Source: Apricaphanius iberus
Taxonomy: Eukaryota > Chordata > Actinopteri > Cyprinodontiformes > Aphaniidae
NCBI GenBank assembly: GCA_028564705.1
Contig: JAPXFQ010001339.1
Location: 831,001-895,000 of the forward strand
Length of the DNA stretch: 64,000 bases
Direction of reading: 5' to 3'
Shown: piece after piece, positions 1 to 11,210 of the stretch
Layout: each line of letters begins with the position of its first letter
Numbering within the stretch: the stretch's first letter is position 1
The notes under the pieces: generated by a model
Databases searched by the model: none
What the model was told of the DNA's origin: nothing
What the model saw: only the letters and a program-made list of their open reading frames with translations
Position numbers and translations under genes: made by a program

Positions 1-43
1 ACAGATCAATCGATTATGGAAATAATCTTTAGTTGCAGCCCTA
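1..43. mobile_element. Truncated hAT-type MITE end
   Basis: The window opens inside a short element whose right end reads ATCGATTATG, then TAGTTGCAGCCCTA. The same termini occur in the complete 60-bp copy at 29903-29962, which identifies the family. The left half lies outside the window. Assignment to hAT-like MITEs rests on this comparison. Confidence 0.55.
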
Positions 44-315
44 CTGACATCTTCCTTAAACTGTCAATTTTGTATAGAAAGATGACCACTGAGAGGACAT
101 GGCCATCAGATGAAGGAAGTGCCGATAACATAAACGTCGTTCGTTCATCATCGTAATTTTTATTGAAATGCTTTTGAAGTGTACACTTGTGTTGGATTTA
201 TGTCTAAAGTAAAGTTTCATGCCTTTACGGTATTTCAAAGTGGCAGTTAGGTTTAAACTGCAAAAATTAGATTGGTCAGCTTACTTCCAGGTGGCTTAAT
301 TTGCCCCAAAGCTGG

Positions 316-349
316 GTTTAATTTACCCCAAAGCTGGGGTAAATTAAAC
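316..349. repeat. Perfect 14-bp inverted repeat (hairpin)
   Basis: The arms GTTTAATTTACCCC (316-329) and GGGGTAAATTAAAC (336-349) are exact reverse complements around a 6-base loop. A partial direct repeat of the same words (AATTTGCCCCAAAGCTGGG) lies just before it. No gene is visible between 44 and 890, and this hairpin is the only clear structure there. Confidence 0.6.
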
Positions 350-890
350 CACAAGACCACTTGTTTAAGAGGACCTTTTTTTTAACCCCCTTACATCATC
401 TATGCATTCTTAACATTTCCACAGACAGGAAACATCCTGAAATAGTTCTAGGCATATTTGTTTTACTTGTGTGCCACTTTCCTTTGCCTAGAACCCAATA
501 CAAGTAAAAAATGGCTCATCTCACCCCACTCTCCCCTAAGTTTTTCCAGTGATGCTAATACTCCTTGATCGGTTTAAATGTGCAGCAACAACTTCATGTT
601 GGTGGGTTTTTCAATAATCAGAGAATGGCCCAACTGCTGAGCTGAACACAAATAAAAAAATGCGCAAAAAACGTGATTCTGGTTACTCAGAATTATAATC
701 CGGAGATATTACGTCTGGATTTAACATAGACTTTTATCTATACCTTACAGTGTAATGTAAAAACGGAGGTTTTGTGTTAGACTAGCATCACCTTCATCAG
801 CTAGCTCTCCTTGCGGTGTTTTTGCTAACAGTTACAATCACGGTAAACTCCGAATCGGACCGAACACTGACCGTTAACGCCGACACTTAC

Positions 891-980
891 CGAAGCTACT
901 GCGCTTTCCGAGCCGCTTGCTTCCACGGTTTATAATCTTCCACAACAAGCACGAGCTACAAGAACAAACACAACCTCGTT
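891..980 (-). other. Putative non-coding first exon of a divergent gene
   Basis: Read on the minus strand, the stretch contains no ATG and ends in CTTCG followed by a good splice donor, GTAAGTG (gt at 890-889). It lies directly beside a GC-box/CCAAT cluster. In human, PMS1 is transcribed divergently from ORMDL1, so the expected gene to the left is pms1. None of its coding exons is visible in bases 1-890, so the identity is an inference from synteny. The 5' limit is approximate. Confidence 0.35.
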
Positions 981-1030
981 CCCGCCCCAATGCTGCCCGC
1001 TGATTGGACAGCTTGATTGAGAGGGGCGGG
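981..1030. promoter_or_regulatory. Compact, probably bidirectional promoter
   Basis: Two GC boxes in opposite orientations (CCCGCCCC 981-988, GGGGCGGG 1023-1030) flank two CCAAT boxes, also opposed (CCAAT 987-991, ATTGG 1003-1007). Donor-ended, ATG-poor exons lie on both sides (891 on minus, 1367 on plus). The arrangement is typical of housekeeping divergent promoters. Use in both directions is inferred. Confidence 0.5.
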
Positions 1031-1269
1031 CTCGGAGAGAACTCCGGAGAACATTCCACCCTGGGTTAAACCTGAAGGCCAGACTTTAGCATTTTTATCT
1101 AAAATTGTTTCCCTGAACTTTGTTAACATAACTCACACTAGACATTCTTCAGATGCTTTTTTTAAAAATACATTTTATTTAAATAAAATCAAGCTGACAT
1201 TCATTGTGTAATTATTGAGGGCGGACCAAACTGAGCTGGTTTATATTCGGACCCTTTTTCACAGCGACA

Positions 1270-1367
1270 CATCCTGTGCAGTCTTGCCAAAACAACAAGG
1301 AGGATACATCAGTTCTCGCCATAGTTTTTATTTTTAAAAGCTACGCATCTACTGCTCGCCGCTACAT
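1270..1367 (+). other. ormdl1: Putative 5' UTR exon of ormdl1
   Basis: A TATA-like TTATAT sits at 1241-1246. The following sequence runs to CTACAT and a strong donor GTAAGTTT (gt at 1368-1369). The ormdl1 ATG lies a few bases after an acceptor near 5268, so an upstream non-coding exon is required, and this is the best candidate. The exon start is estimated from the TATA-like box. Confidence 0.45.
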
Positions 1368-1677
1368 GTAAGTTTACAGATCGGTCTTTATGTTTTTCTC
1401 ATTGTACAGTTACTTAGTTCCGTATTTATGTCGAGAAGCAGCTTGTTCTGGGACACCGGCGAATGAGGGGCCTGGCTATGTAGTGAAAACAAAAGAAATA
1501 GTATGGCTATGGAGACAAAGGGGGGATATAAAGACCAGATATTCTGCTTGACATGGGGTGAATTTTGTATTTAATTGGCTTTAACCTATTTTAGTTGTAA
1601 TTCTTGTTTGAACAGCGATGCAGAGAGATCCAGCCTCGGATCTCTCCCAACAAATAGACGGATCCAGCATCATAAGT

Positions 1678-1684
<7 letters not shown>

Positions 1685-1715
<31 letters not shown>

Positions 1716-1759
1716 CCCTCTTTAATCCTTTTAGAATATATATATATATATATATATAC
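1685..1759. repeat. Two (TA)n microsatellites
   Basis: Alternating TA runs occupy about 1685-1713 and 1736-1759, separated by a short T/C-rich spacer, inside ormdl1 intron 1. Similar TA runs occur at 37880-37906 and 44187-44214. Confidence 0.8.
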
Positions 1760-2082
1760 ATTTGTTTGCAGATCAAATATGGGGAGTGAAATAACTGTGT
1801 AATAAATAGATCATGAAGTCTCATCCAAAAGCAGAATTTATAACCTAAAGTTGTATTGGTAAAATTTTGTTTTAAGGGACTTAAGTTCTTTTAAATTCAG
1901 AATAATATGAAAATTCAACTTTCACTGCTGTTAGTCTTTAATCCAGTCTGGCATCTGAAAGTGTGCCACAGGGCAAAGTTCAGCTCCATTACATAAGATG
2001 TTTGTGTGATCCTTTCTGCACAGCTAAAGAGAGCAAAGTTCTCATGTCAGAACTTGGTATTAGTTTCCTCTACGACGGACTA

Positions 2083-3095
2083 TTAAGGCCATTTTTAAAC
2101 AAAAGAAAAATATTTTGGAGTAGATTCCCGCCACAACAAACCCAGAAATATTTAGCTTAAAGTCGCATGTATTCCAGAAAAAACGGAATTTCTCAGATGT
2201 CAAAAAGTGGTAAAATTACGAGTAAACGCTCCGAATTTCTGAGATTAATTTAACATATTTTCCTGGTAAAAAGCATGAGTCTCTGTAGAAAATTTGGGAG
2301 ACTAGAACTAAGACATTTCTATGATTAAAAGCACACTTAAAAAAAAATCTGACTTTACAATGTCAGAAATATGTTATTTAGAAAATAATTTGAAAATCTA
2401 TTCCTTTTAATGATAGGAATTTATTTAGTTGGTTTTTTTTTGTGTGCACATTTTTCTACTTTTCTACATCAGAAAACTATGCTATTTTCCTGGAAAATAT
2501 CTTAAATTAATAAGCCTGTGATCTTAAATTAATCTAAAAAATGTTGTCTTTTAATTTGTAATCTTACGACTTTTGTGACAGAGAATTTGTGCCTTTTTTT
2601 CCTGGAAAATATGTGAAATTAATCTAAGAAATTCTGATTTTTTTTTTACTCGTAGTTTTACTACTTTTTGAGTTTTTTTCTAGGAAAAAAAGTGTAATTC
2701 TAATGTAGAAAATTTACAAAAACTAAGACATTTCTATGATTAAGTCATACATTTTTTTCTTTCAATTTTCTGACTTTACATTGTCAGAACTATTTTAGTT
2801 TAGATATTGAAAATGCATGTATTCAATCATAGAAATTTCTTTGTTTTTTCTAGCAAATTTTTTATTTGTTCTAAATCAGAGAATTAATTTTTTTTTGCTT
2901 TCTAGAAAATATCTAAAATCTCAAGATTTCTGTCTTTTTACTCGTAATCGTGCGATTTTGGTGTGAGAGAATTTCGGAGTTTCTTTTTTCCTTAGAAAAT
3001 ATGTGATTTTATTCTCACATTTTCCGATTTATTTATTTTTGGGGGCAGAAATTTACTCAAATGTTTTTGGTTTTGTTAACAATGGCCATAACGAA
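2083..3095. mobile_element. AT-rich foldback repeat, about 1 kb
   Basis: The left end TATTAAGGCCATT and right end ACAATGGCCATAA are degenerate inverted copies of each other. Inside, one arm (words such as TGTCAAAAAGTGGTAAAATT and GAATTTCTGAGATTAA) is answered by its reverse complement further right (TAATCTAAGAAATTCTGA, then ACTACTTTTTGA), so the element is largely palindromic. Related sequence recurs at 7640-8020, 8512-8890, 11990-12620 and 46342-48330. No transposase was seen, so it is a non-autonomous element of unassigned superfamily. Confidence 0.55.
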
Positions 3096-3759
3096 TATTT
3101 AAAATAAATATTGAATGGTTTTCCCCCGTTTAGGTGCCAATTTTAGTTATTAAAGTCTGCCTAATCCCCCACCTCTCCAAGATAAACTAAAACCAGATTA
3201 AATTCAAATCAGACCGTTAATTTATCTTTGTTTGAATAGCAGACCCCTCCACATATCTTCGCAAAAACTTAACAGACTTCTTTGTTACCAATATTTCTTA
3301 TTGTGTGCCACATGTTTATGCAAAGTAGGTATATTTAAAGTACAGAAATGTTTTACATTTTCAGAAAACTATGAATTACAACAGAACAATTGTTGTATAT
3401 TCAGTGAATTTATTTTAAGTGGGAGAAAATGCTTGAAGGGGGAAAATATAAAGTGCTAAAGTTAAATCAGTCTGAACAGCATTATTTCTTACAGAGTTGG
3501 TTCTAATTGGAGGTTGATGTTTCTGCCTGAGGTAAAGGCAGCAGAAGTGAATCCATCATTTTATCTGACGAACATTTCTATGCTTCGCTTTTATTTGCGT
3601 TTTACAAAGAGTAGTTCTAGGTGTTCAAATGAAGAGATGATTTCACTGATGAGAGCTTAAAAAGTCCCGTAAAGAGACGGCATGGAAGTGGAGACAAAGG
3701 TTCGTTTTCTTCAGGCAAGAATAAAGGACTCGGTTACTGAATACAGAAATAAATGACTT

Positions 3760-4230
3760 GTAGCAACAACAAAAAAAAGCAGCGCTTAGGAAGGTCTAAA
3801 TAAGCAGAAACACCCTGATGCTTCATTAATCCACATAAAACCTGAATATTACAGTTATAGCCTCCGATTAAAGGTCTTATTGGGTCCAACAGATTCTAGC
3901 TGCAACAAAACCTTCACTGCTTATGCATTACGTTAATTTACGCACCCAGACACGTTTGGAGCCACTAGGAGTCCTTCAGGAGAAGTTTGGATCCAATTAA
4001 TGGGGCATCCAAAGATCAGCCTCTAAATAAGGGATTAACTGCCACTAAACTCCATCATTTCACCATGTTTGGTTATCAATCACTAGCTCTATTCCCCTGG
4101 GAGTTCAGAGCTTCTCTGCATTGGTGTCTTCAGGGTGTTTTACAGGATTAACGATGATTCCAATAAAATCCCAGCTGTAGTCTGAGCAGAACTTTCACTT
4201 TCTGTGCTCTACGTCGGTGGGTTAGACAGA
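3760..4230. repeat. Dispersed repeat, GAGTCCTTCAGGAGAAGTT family
   Basis: The word GAGTCCTTCAGGAGAAGTT recurs at about 32745-32763 and 44742-44760, with further shared sequence around it (ATTCCCCTG here and in the second copy, a GATCAGCGTACATCC segment in the second and third). Three separated copies in 64 kb show an interspersed element. Its ends and class could not be fixed. Confidence 0.45.
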
Positions 4231-4667
4231 ACTACTGTAACCAGTGTTGGGGTTCTTACATTAAAATAGCAATCAGTTATAGTTACGAATGACTTTTTCC
4301 GAAAACTAATTGTTCGTAACTCCGTTACTACACTGTAAAAGCAATTAGTTACTCAGTATAGTAACTGTTATTTCTACGTTCTATAAAATCTACAAGATCA
4401 AATATTTTTGTAACTGAATGACGAATAAAGAACATCATATACAGTTTTTTAGAACATTTGGTGTTTTAACGTGACTCAGTTTTGCACTTTAATGAAAAGT
4501 GTGTGATTATGAATGTTCAGAATTTACATTTTGTATATTTTTTTTACTTTTATATACAGCTTCAGTTTTATTAAGACAGAAAAATGTGGATTAAAAGGAA
4601 ATAAAGGTCACAGCTGTTGGAGGAAAACCTGAAATATTACAGTAAAATATGAATATTAAATACATAT

Positions 4668-4939
4668 TAGGGATGCACCGATACTCTCTAATGTATGGGT
4701 TAAACGTAACCGATACCATGAACCGAGATAATCTGCAATAAATTCACAAAAAAGATGAATTTTTCACTTGAAATTTGATTTTTGTGGTAATTTTATATTT
4801 TACATCTATTATTTTGTCTTAGTTATGTTTGTCAAAGCGTGGTAGCTTTGGTCTCTTCAATAAAGGTATAAAGTGGAGGTTATACAGTTTATTAATTCAG
4901 CAGTATGATTGGGTGTCTAAAAAAGTCGGATCGCCCCTA
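4668..4939. mobile_element. hAT-type MITE with 8-bp target duplication
   Basis: The element begins TAGGGATGCACCGATAC and ends CGGATCGCCCCTA, an imperfect terminal inverted repeat. It is flanked by ATACATAT (4660-4667) and ATATATAT (4940-4947), which match at 7 of 8 positions, although AT-rich flanks make this weaker evidence. It is 272 bp with no coding capacity. A related copy in the opposite orientation starts at 28010. Confidence 0.6.
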
Positions 4940-5273
4940 ATATATATTTAAATGTAAAATAAATAGTTTCTGGTTCTATAGATGCAGTTAGATTTAAAGA
5001 TTGATGTCATATGAACTGGAAGCCGTAGAAAAATCGCATTTACAGTAAAAAATTAAGAAATATTACTTTGTTTTTTAAAATAAATCTGTATGTTGAGCAA
5101 CAGTTTATCAATAATTTAGGTTTGCTTTGTTTGTAGATCTCACAGGTTTATTTTGGGAGATTTCTCATTATTTTTAATGATTCATGCCAAACAGAAGCGT
5201 TTTCCGAGCCTGTTTACGGATGCAGAGGAGGTGTGACGCGGCTGAAACGTGAGGTTTGTGTCCACAGAGCAGG

Positions 5274-5447
5274 ATGAACGTGGGCGTGGCACACAGTGAG
5301 GTGAACCCAAACACTCGCGTGATGAACAGCCGGGGGATCTGGCTGACCTACGCCCTCGGTGTCGGGGTTCTCCACGTCGTCCTGCTCAGCATCCCTTTCT
5401 TCAGCGTCCCCGTGGTCTGGACTCTGACCAACGTCATACACAACCTG
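5274..5447 (+). CDS. ormdl1: ormdl1 coding exon 1
   Basis: Encodes residues 1-58, from MNVGVAHSE to TNVIHNL. The preceding acceptor is CCACAG (ending 5267), or the CAG ending 5272. The donor is GTAAGC at 5448. The exon ends in phase 0. Confidence 0.93.
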
Positions 5448-8400
5448 GTAAGCAGAGTCGGTACCGGGCCTCGCGACCAGAATCTCTTTACTGGGATTGT
5501 GTCTAGTGTTGGGTAGGGCTGGGACGACTCCTCGATTACGTCGAAACAAAAATGCGCATCACTTTCAAAAAAACATGGCGGGACCAAGTAGTGTCAGCAT
5601 GAGTGAGTCCGTCGACTTAAATACCTCCATACCTCCAACGCGCAGTTCAAAGGTTATGGAACTATTTTAAAATAAAAGGGAGCGATTTTGTCGTCTGCAA
5701 ATGCTTTGCAAAATGGAAATGTCTCATCATAAAAGCACGGCGGCATCCAGGATCAGTTCCAGCAAATGATTAAACAGCGTAAGTTTCAGCTTTTTTACTA
5801 ACACTATGTATTTTCCCCTATAAATGACCCAAACAGCCCCACCTAGAGGGCATATACTCACACACAGCTGCGTCTGCTGTATGTTACTGCTCTCTGATTG
5901 GTTGGTTTTTATTTGTGACCCGTGTTGGCAGAATGAGTCTGAATGCGCACAGACTGATTATGAGCAAAAGCCCAAAATGTGAGAGAGTAAACATGTTTGT
6001 TAACAAAAGCTAATGCACTAGCTACCCGCTAAACGTAGCCGTCAGTAATACAACATTGTTAAAGTGCTTAAAAGCAAACCCACAACCAACTCTTGATTGT
6101 CACGTTTAATAAACGCCTCATTCTGTTGGAATACTATTTTTTTTTTACTTCATGCTTCTCCAGTTTGTCGGATTCAAAGTTTCCATCCAAAAACTAGAAA
6201 AATGTTTAGCAGCATTTCATTGGAATGAACAGCGCCTCTCTCTCTAGCAAATATGTCAGAAACAAGAGAAAAATCAGCAAAATAAATGTTTTTTGTGAAT
6301 GAAGAGCCCTTTTTATTGCATAAAGTAAATGTTACATTTAGTTTCTTTATATTTTTGGGGGTGTTTTCTCTCCTTTATTCATATGATTTCTTTGCACATT
6401 TAACTTCTTGTTAAGCGCAACCTCTAACATAAGATTGTACTAATACTACGACTTTATTTGGGATTTTTTTCTACAATTAAAATGTGTTCAAATGAAGAAA
6501 TTTGTTTATTTAATGGGAATACATAAATTAATAAATGCCAAATTTCTATAGAAATCAAGTAACGGGTAAATAATAGAATTGAAAAATGTATCATTAGATT
6601 AATCGATGCATCGGAAAAATAATCGTTTTGTCCAGCCCTACTGATGGGCTGCTACCAGTATGTGATGGAGACGTGTCTCTGTCTTCCAGCGTCCTCCGTG
6701 TCCAAAACAAAGGGTCCTCTGTTGCTGGCTGTTAAGTGAAGAGCCACTAGATGGCAGTCACCCTCTGTGACTACTCATTTTTGTTATGTTTGTTGTTTAC
6801 CGCTTGACCGAACAAGATTGTTTCATTTATATCGTAAAACAATTATTTCATTTTCAGCGTTTAACATTTTTTTAAATGTATTTTTTTAAGCAGTTACAGT
6901 AATTTTGTTACAGAATTCACACCAACGAAGCTGAAAATGAGTAAGCTAAAGCAGAGACCTACCGCTCATTCAATATAATCAAAATAATTCACATTATACA
7001 TTTATGACAGGAAATGTATTAGTAAACGTACTTTTCATGTATTTATTTCTTGTATAATTCTTTTTTTGTGCCCAATAATTATAGAATTTTTTTTTATTAA
7101 TAGTGAGAATCTGGTCGAGACATTCATTTATACAGTGTATTATTAGGAAAATACTTCTGTGTCGTGACGGACGTGTTTTGTTGTGCAGGGCATGTACGTG
7201 TTCATGCACGCGGTGAAAGGGACGCCCTTCGAGACGCCCGACCAGGGAAAAGCCCGGCTTCTGACCCACTGGGAGCAGCTGGACTACGGCGTCCAGTTCA
7301 CCTCCTCCAGAAAGTTCTTCACCATCTCCCCCATCATCCTGTGAGTCGTCTCCCCCCCGGGGTCCTGTCGATGCGTCCCACCCTGGCAGAGTAGCATACC
7401 AGAAGCAGAATTTTATTGCAGCACCTGTCGGATTAGGCTACTTTATCGCAGGTTGTCTGTGACGGGTAGGCTGTTCTGACAGTTTCATAGAAAAGCTTAC
7501 CAAGAAGTCTGCTGTTTTTATCGAGGTGTTCTGGTCTCATCTGAACCCAGGAGAAGTCGTTCTGACGCCAGAAAAGAGCCGCAGGAACCACTTTCACGTC
7601 TGAAATAAATCCAGAAGTGCACCTTCGGTGTTTTTAATATTCAAATCAGCCGATCATTTTTAATTGGACTGGAATTTTCTGTTGGAAAAATCTGATTCTC
7701 AAGAAAATTCAGGGTATTTTTTTCTGAAAAATTGACCCGTCAGGAAATATCCTAGTTAAAATATCAAATTTCTGCCTTTTTTTTCTTTTCTTTTTTTTTT
7801 AAATCGTGGGACTTTTAGTTTTCTCTTAAATTTACGACTTTTCAGCAGAGAATTTCTGAGTAATTTTCTGAATTTTAACTTGCACAGTTTAATATTTTCT
7901 AAATCAGAATTGTCTATATATTTTTTATAAATTTGTAAAAAAAAAAAAAATTGGGACAGAAGTTCACTCCAAAATATCTTTCTTTTGTGGACGTAATACT
8001 TGGTTGTAGTATGGCTATTATACATTTACAAAAAGAAAAATTTAGGAGAAATTGAGATTGTTTCACTTATTTTCAAGAATAAAACTTGTAAATTCTGTTA
8101 TAAATGTGTGAGTGAAAACCACATGAAATATCCATGATTAAAAGTGTACATTTTTTGGCATTTAAACGGATATTTTCTGATGCTGTAAAGTCAATAATGT
8201 ATCAGGAAAAACCCGGAAGTTTCCTGAGATCCAACAGAAAATGCCAGTCCAGTAAGATTTAAGCGTTAAATTCACACGGTGTGGATGTTGAGTGTTGGTG
8301 GAAGCCACATGAGGCTCTTTTTCTCGGATCAGAACCATTTTGTCCCGGGTTCAGATGAAGCCAGAAAAGACTGAGGAAGAAGCTCCAACATGGCTGCTTT

Positions 8401-9146
8401 AAGTAGGTTTCGTTTTTTTTGGGGGGGAAATATGGTAAATTCATATTTTTGAGTCATTTGGCAGAAATTGACTTTTTATTTACTACGTATGTCTGAGTAG
8501 TACTATGACTGCGTATTAGGGCCGTTGTAGACAAAAAACCTTTGGGAAAAGTCATAAATGTTGAGATTAATTTCTCTCTGACTTTGAAAAGTCGTAAATA
8601 TGAGTTAAAACTCGAAACTTTGAAATTGATCAGTTATTTCTTAAGGAAAAGGTCTGAAATCCTCAGTTGAAAATGTGTAAATTTCTCAAAAGAAAACTAA
8701 AAAATCTGCTATTTTGATATTTTCCTACATTGTAAATCTGAATAAAACAAAACTTGAATAATTTTCAGGGGAAAAAAACTAAACTTTGCTGAGATTTCTG
8801 TAATGAAGTAAAGTTTTAAAAACGTAAAGATTCTACAAGCTAGAAAAATAACACATGGAATACTTTTTTTTTTTTTTTTTGGTGAAATCTTCATTAAAGC
8901 AACATGTACAGAATAAATGATACGAAGTTTGACCTGAACTTACGGTGTCACCAGCCGGATTGCCGTCGTGCGTCGCCACGTATTTCAACCCCCTCCTCGT
9001 TTCTCCCCAGATACTTCCTGACCAGTTTCTACACGAAGTACGACACGACGCACTTTGTGATCAACACGGCGTCGCTCCTCAGCGTCCTGATCCCCAAGCT
9101 GCCCCAGCTGCACGGCGTCCGGATCCTGGGCATCAACAAGTATTAA
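5274..9146 (+). CDS. ormdl1: ORMDL sphingolipid biosynthesis regulator 1
   Basis: Complete gene of three coding exons (5274-5447, 7189-7340, 9011-9146), giving 462 nt and 153 aa, the normal family length. ORMDL proteins are small multi-pass ER membrane proteins that bind serine palmitoyltransferase and restrain sphingoid base synthesis when ceramide is high. Visible hallmarks are the N-terminal [21 protein letters not shown], hydrophobic segments around residues 20-60 and 100-140, the central [19 protein letters not shown] loop, and the C-terminal GINKY. All splice sites are GT-AG with phases 0 and 2. The start is the first ATG after the acceptor near 5268-5273. ORMDL1 is chosen over ORMDL2/3 partly because osgepl1 lies nearby, as in human. 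The family is certain and the paralogue very likely. Confidence 0.95.
5514..6640. mobile_element. hAT-type element, 1.1 kb, in ormdl1 intron 2
   Basis: Termini are TAGGGCTGGGACGA at the left and GTCCAGCCCTA at the right. The flanks GTGTTGGG and CTGATGGG match at 6 of 8 positions, suggesting an old 8-bp target duplication. A broken BED zinc-finger segment lies inside at 5657-5750. The rest shows no open transposase, so this is an internally deleted, non-autonomous or dead copy. Confidence 0.6.
5657..5750 (+). pseudogene. BED zinc-finger remnant of a hAT transposase
   Basis: Translation from 5657 gives [17 protein letters not shown], the start of a BED finger (aromatic residues, then C-x-x-C). 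The second cysteine is displaced by a small insertion, and the His part continues in another frame (SHHKST). No long frame follows. It supports the hAT assignment of the surrounding element and is not functional. Confidence 0.5.
6744..6757 (+). promoter_or_regulatory. CTCF-like motif in ormdl1 intron 2
   Basis: CCACTAGATGGCAG fits the vertebrate CTCF core (CCASYAGRKGGCA). It lies about 100 bp right of the hAT element. This is motif evidence only; occupancy is unknown. Confidence 0.35.
7189..7340 (+). CDS. ormdl1: ormdl1 coding exon 2
   Basis: Encodes [20 protein letters not shown] through FTISPIIL, the most conserved part of the family. The acceptor is TTGTGCAG (ending 7188) and the donor GTGAGT (7341). 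The exon is 152 nt and ends in phase 2. Confidence 0.94.
7640..8890. repeat. Partial foldback-family copies in ormdl1 intron 3
   Basis: Bases 7640-8020 resemble the right arm of the family, ending ACTCCAAAATATCTTTCTTTTG and then TATGGCTATTAT (compare 48285-48330). Bases 8512-8890 begin TATTAGGGCCGTTGTAGAC like the left end. Both parts are incomplete and poly-T rich. No gene was seen in this intron. Confidence 0.4.
9011..9146 (+). CDS. ormdl1: ormdl1 coding exon 3 (terminal)
   Basis: The acceptor is TTCTCCCCAG (ending 9010). The exon supplies the last base of a split Leu codon, then [11 protein letters not shown] through [11 protein letters not shown] and TAA at 9144-9146. A 3' UTR of about 450 nt follows. 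Confidence 0.94.
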
Positions 9147-9578
9147 CGGGCGGGGAACGCCGCCGCTTCCTGCGTACGTACTAAACCATCCGGCCCGTGC
9201 GTTTGGGCTGTAGCGTTAACACGGACGGTAGGACGTGATGGTAACTATTGTGAGTATTTTTGGTGTATTTGGGGCCCGCATGGACCTGGGCTGGCCCGGC
9301 CCTCGGTCGGGTTCTACTGGACTTTAATTTGATGGAGTATTGAAGTATTTCTGTTTACTGCGGGAGCCTGTCGGCGCTCCCCGGTTCCTGGTACCTTCCT
9401 CCCGTGGCTTTGTTCCCGCTACTTTATCTGCATGCTTTCCCCCCCCTCCCCCCGGATCGGACCGGACCGTACCGGTGTCGTTAATGTTTGTGTGTCCTCT
9501 GTGTAGAGCTGTGAGGTTAATCGTTTACCGTCAGACTCGCCCCGCTGCTGGAGGGGAGATTTCCTCTTCCTAATCTTA

Positions 9579-9584
9579 AATAAA
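9579..9584 (+). terminator. ormdl1: ormdl1 polyadenylation signal
   Basis: A canonical AATAAA followed by a GT-rich stretch (GTGTTTGTG) lies 433 nt after the ormdl1 stop codon, so the terminal exon probably ends near 9600. Confidence 0.65.
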
Positions 9585-10308
9585 GTGTTTGTGCCCTCAC
9601 TGATGCTTCTGCCTAGTTTTCTGGGTTCTGGTGCCGTCCTGAGGGGTTTTAATTCTGCACAACTTCTCACCAGGGTTCCTACAAGTTCCTTCAGGTTAAA
9701 GTCTGTTAACCTCTTAACACCTTAACTGATTTTTCAGGAAAAAAAACGCCTAAAAGAAATAAGTAAATGAAGAATTGCTCCCCATTAATAAGGTTATTGT
9801 GAATGTTTTTGGTGTCTATGAACGTCTACAGACTTTCAAGAATGTATTCCAAGTGTAAAAATATTATGTCTGATTCTATGCCTGAGGAAATCTGATTACG
9901 TTTTTCATGTTTGACACAGGAAAACTGCATGCTGACGATGTTTCCATGCACAATGATGCCACTGATCACATTCAGCAGCTCCTTCAACGTATATATACCA
10001 AATATGAAAGAAATTGAGCAAAAGGTTCCAGAAAAGGTCGTAGTAAAGACACCAATAGTCAGAGATTAATTTCAACCTCAAATAAAATAAAAAATGGCTG
10101 GAAAATTCAACTTATTTCCATTACTGGAGTCAAAAACCATCAACTGAAGCGTTTGGATATACGTACGGCTGATAAAAAGCAGCACTACTATACATTAATA
10201 AAATACAATAATCTATAAACGGAGGATGAATCCAGCCTCTTTTTTAAAATTTTTTTTAGTTCTTTCTTTATAAAATGTACGACATTTTACATTCGTCATG
10301 TTTACATA

Positions 10309-10830
10309 CAGCTGTGGTCATAAGTTTACATACCCCTGGCAGAATTTGTGATGTTTTGGGCATTTTTCAGAGGACATGAATGACGACACAAAAACTTTCT
10401 CTCACTCGTGGTTAGTGGTTGGGTGAAGCCGTCTATCGTCCAACAATTGTTTGACTTTTTTACATCATAATGACACCTGTGACCTGTTTTGCTTGTGATC
10501 AGAGGGTTTGTATAAAGAGTCGGTGAGTTTCTGACACGATTCGTCCAGTTTGTTTGATTCCGAGCCACGGGGAAAGCAAAATAAAGTATCTGCGGGCGGA
10601 AGATCGTTGAACTTCATTAAACAGGGACAAAAGGGGGATATACGAAGATTTCCAAGCAATTAAGAATGCCAATCCGCAGCGTTCAGACCCTGAATAAGTG
10701 GAAAATGAGGGATTCTGCTGAAACCAAACCACGCTCGGGTGGACTAACACAATTTCAGCCACAACAGCCAGGAAAATTGTTCGGGATACGAAGAAAAACC
10801 CACAAATCACTTCAGCTGACTTACAAAATG
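10309..10830 (+). mobile_element. Decayed Tc1-like transposon fragment
   Basis: It starts with a terminal repeat of the type CAGCTGTGGTCATAAGTTTA, then CATACCCCTGG, as in fish Tc1 elements. After a short leader, CGAGCCACGGGGAAAGCAAA aligns with the start of a Tc1 transposase (Met codon lost). Downstream pieces encode N-terminal helix-turn-helix-like fragments and ARKIVRDTKKNPQITSADL. There are several frameshifts and no catalytic domain. It is clearly a different Tc1 family from the copy at 12869. Confidence 0.6.
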
Positions 10831-10836
10831 GAGTAG

Positions 10837-11210
10837 ATGCACCAGAAGAGCGTTTTTCTGCACCAATACCATGTCTGGACTTTGACTAGGCCATTGCAGC
10901 ACCTTCATTCCTTTACAGCCCACCTGTGGATGGACTCTAGAATACTGTGGCCAACACCTGCCAGCAGCCCGTGTCATCATCCCTCCACCACCGTGCTCCA
11001 CTGTCTCTCCCAGCAGTCCTACGTCCTGGTCCAACATCTCCTCTCTGCTATCCTTGTCCCAGATGTCTCTGCTGACCTCATCTTGTTCAGGGTCATGACC
11101 TTTAACCTTCCCAGGTTGATGAGCAGAAACTGTTGCTTCTCTGAGGCTCTTGCTGATGGATTTCCAACCGTGCGTTGTGCTAAAACGCACCTTTACACAG
11201 ATGGTCGCTC
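10837..11210. repeat. Dispersed repeat containing TGGACTTTGACTAGGCCATT
   Basis: The 20-base word TGGACTTTGACTAGGCCATT occurs at 10875 and again near 43920, and as AGACTTTGACTAGGCCATT near 63130. The long open frames across this stretch, on both strands, match no family and probably arise from the repeat. The element class was not recognised. Confidence 0.4.
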
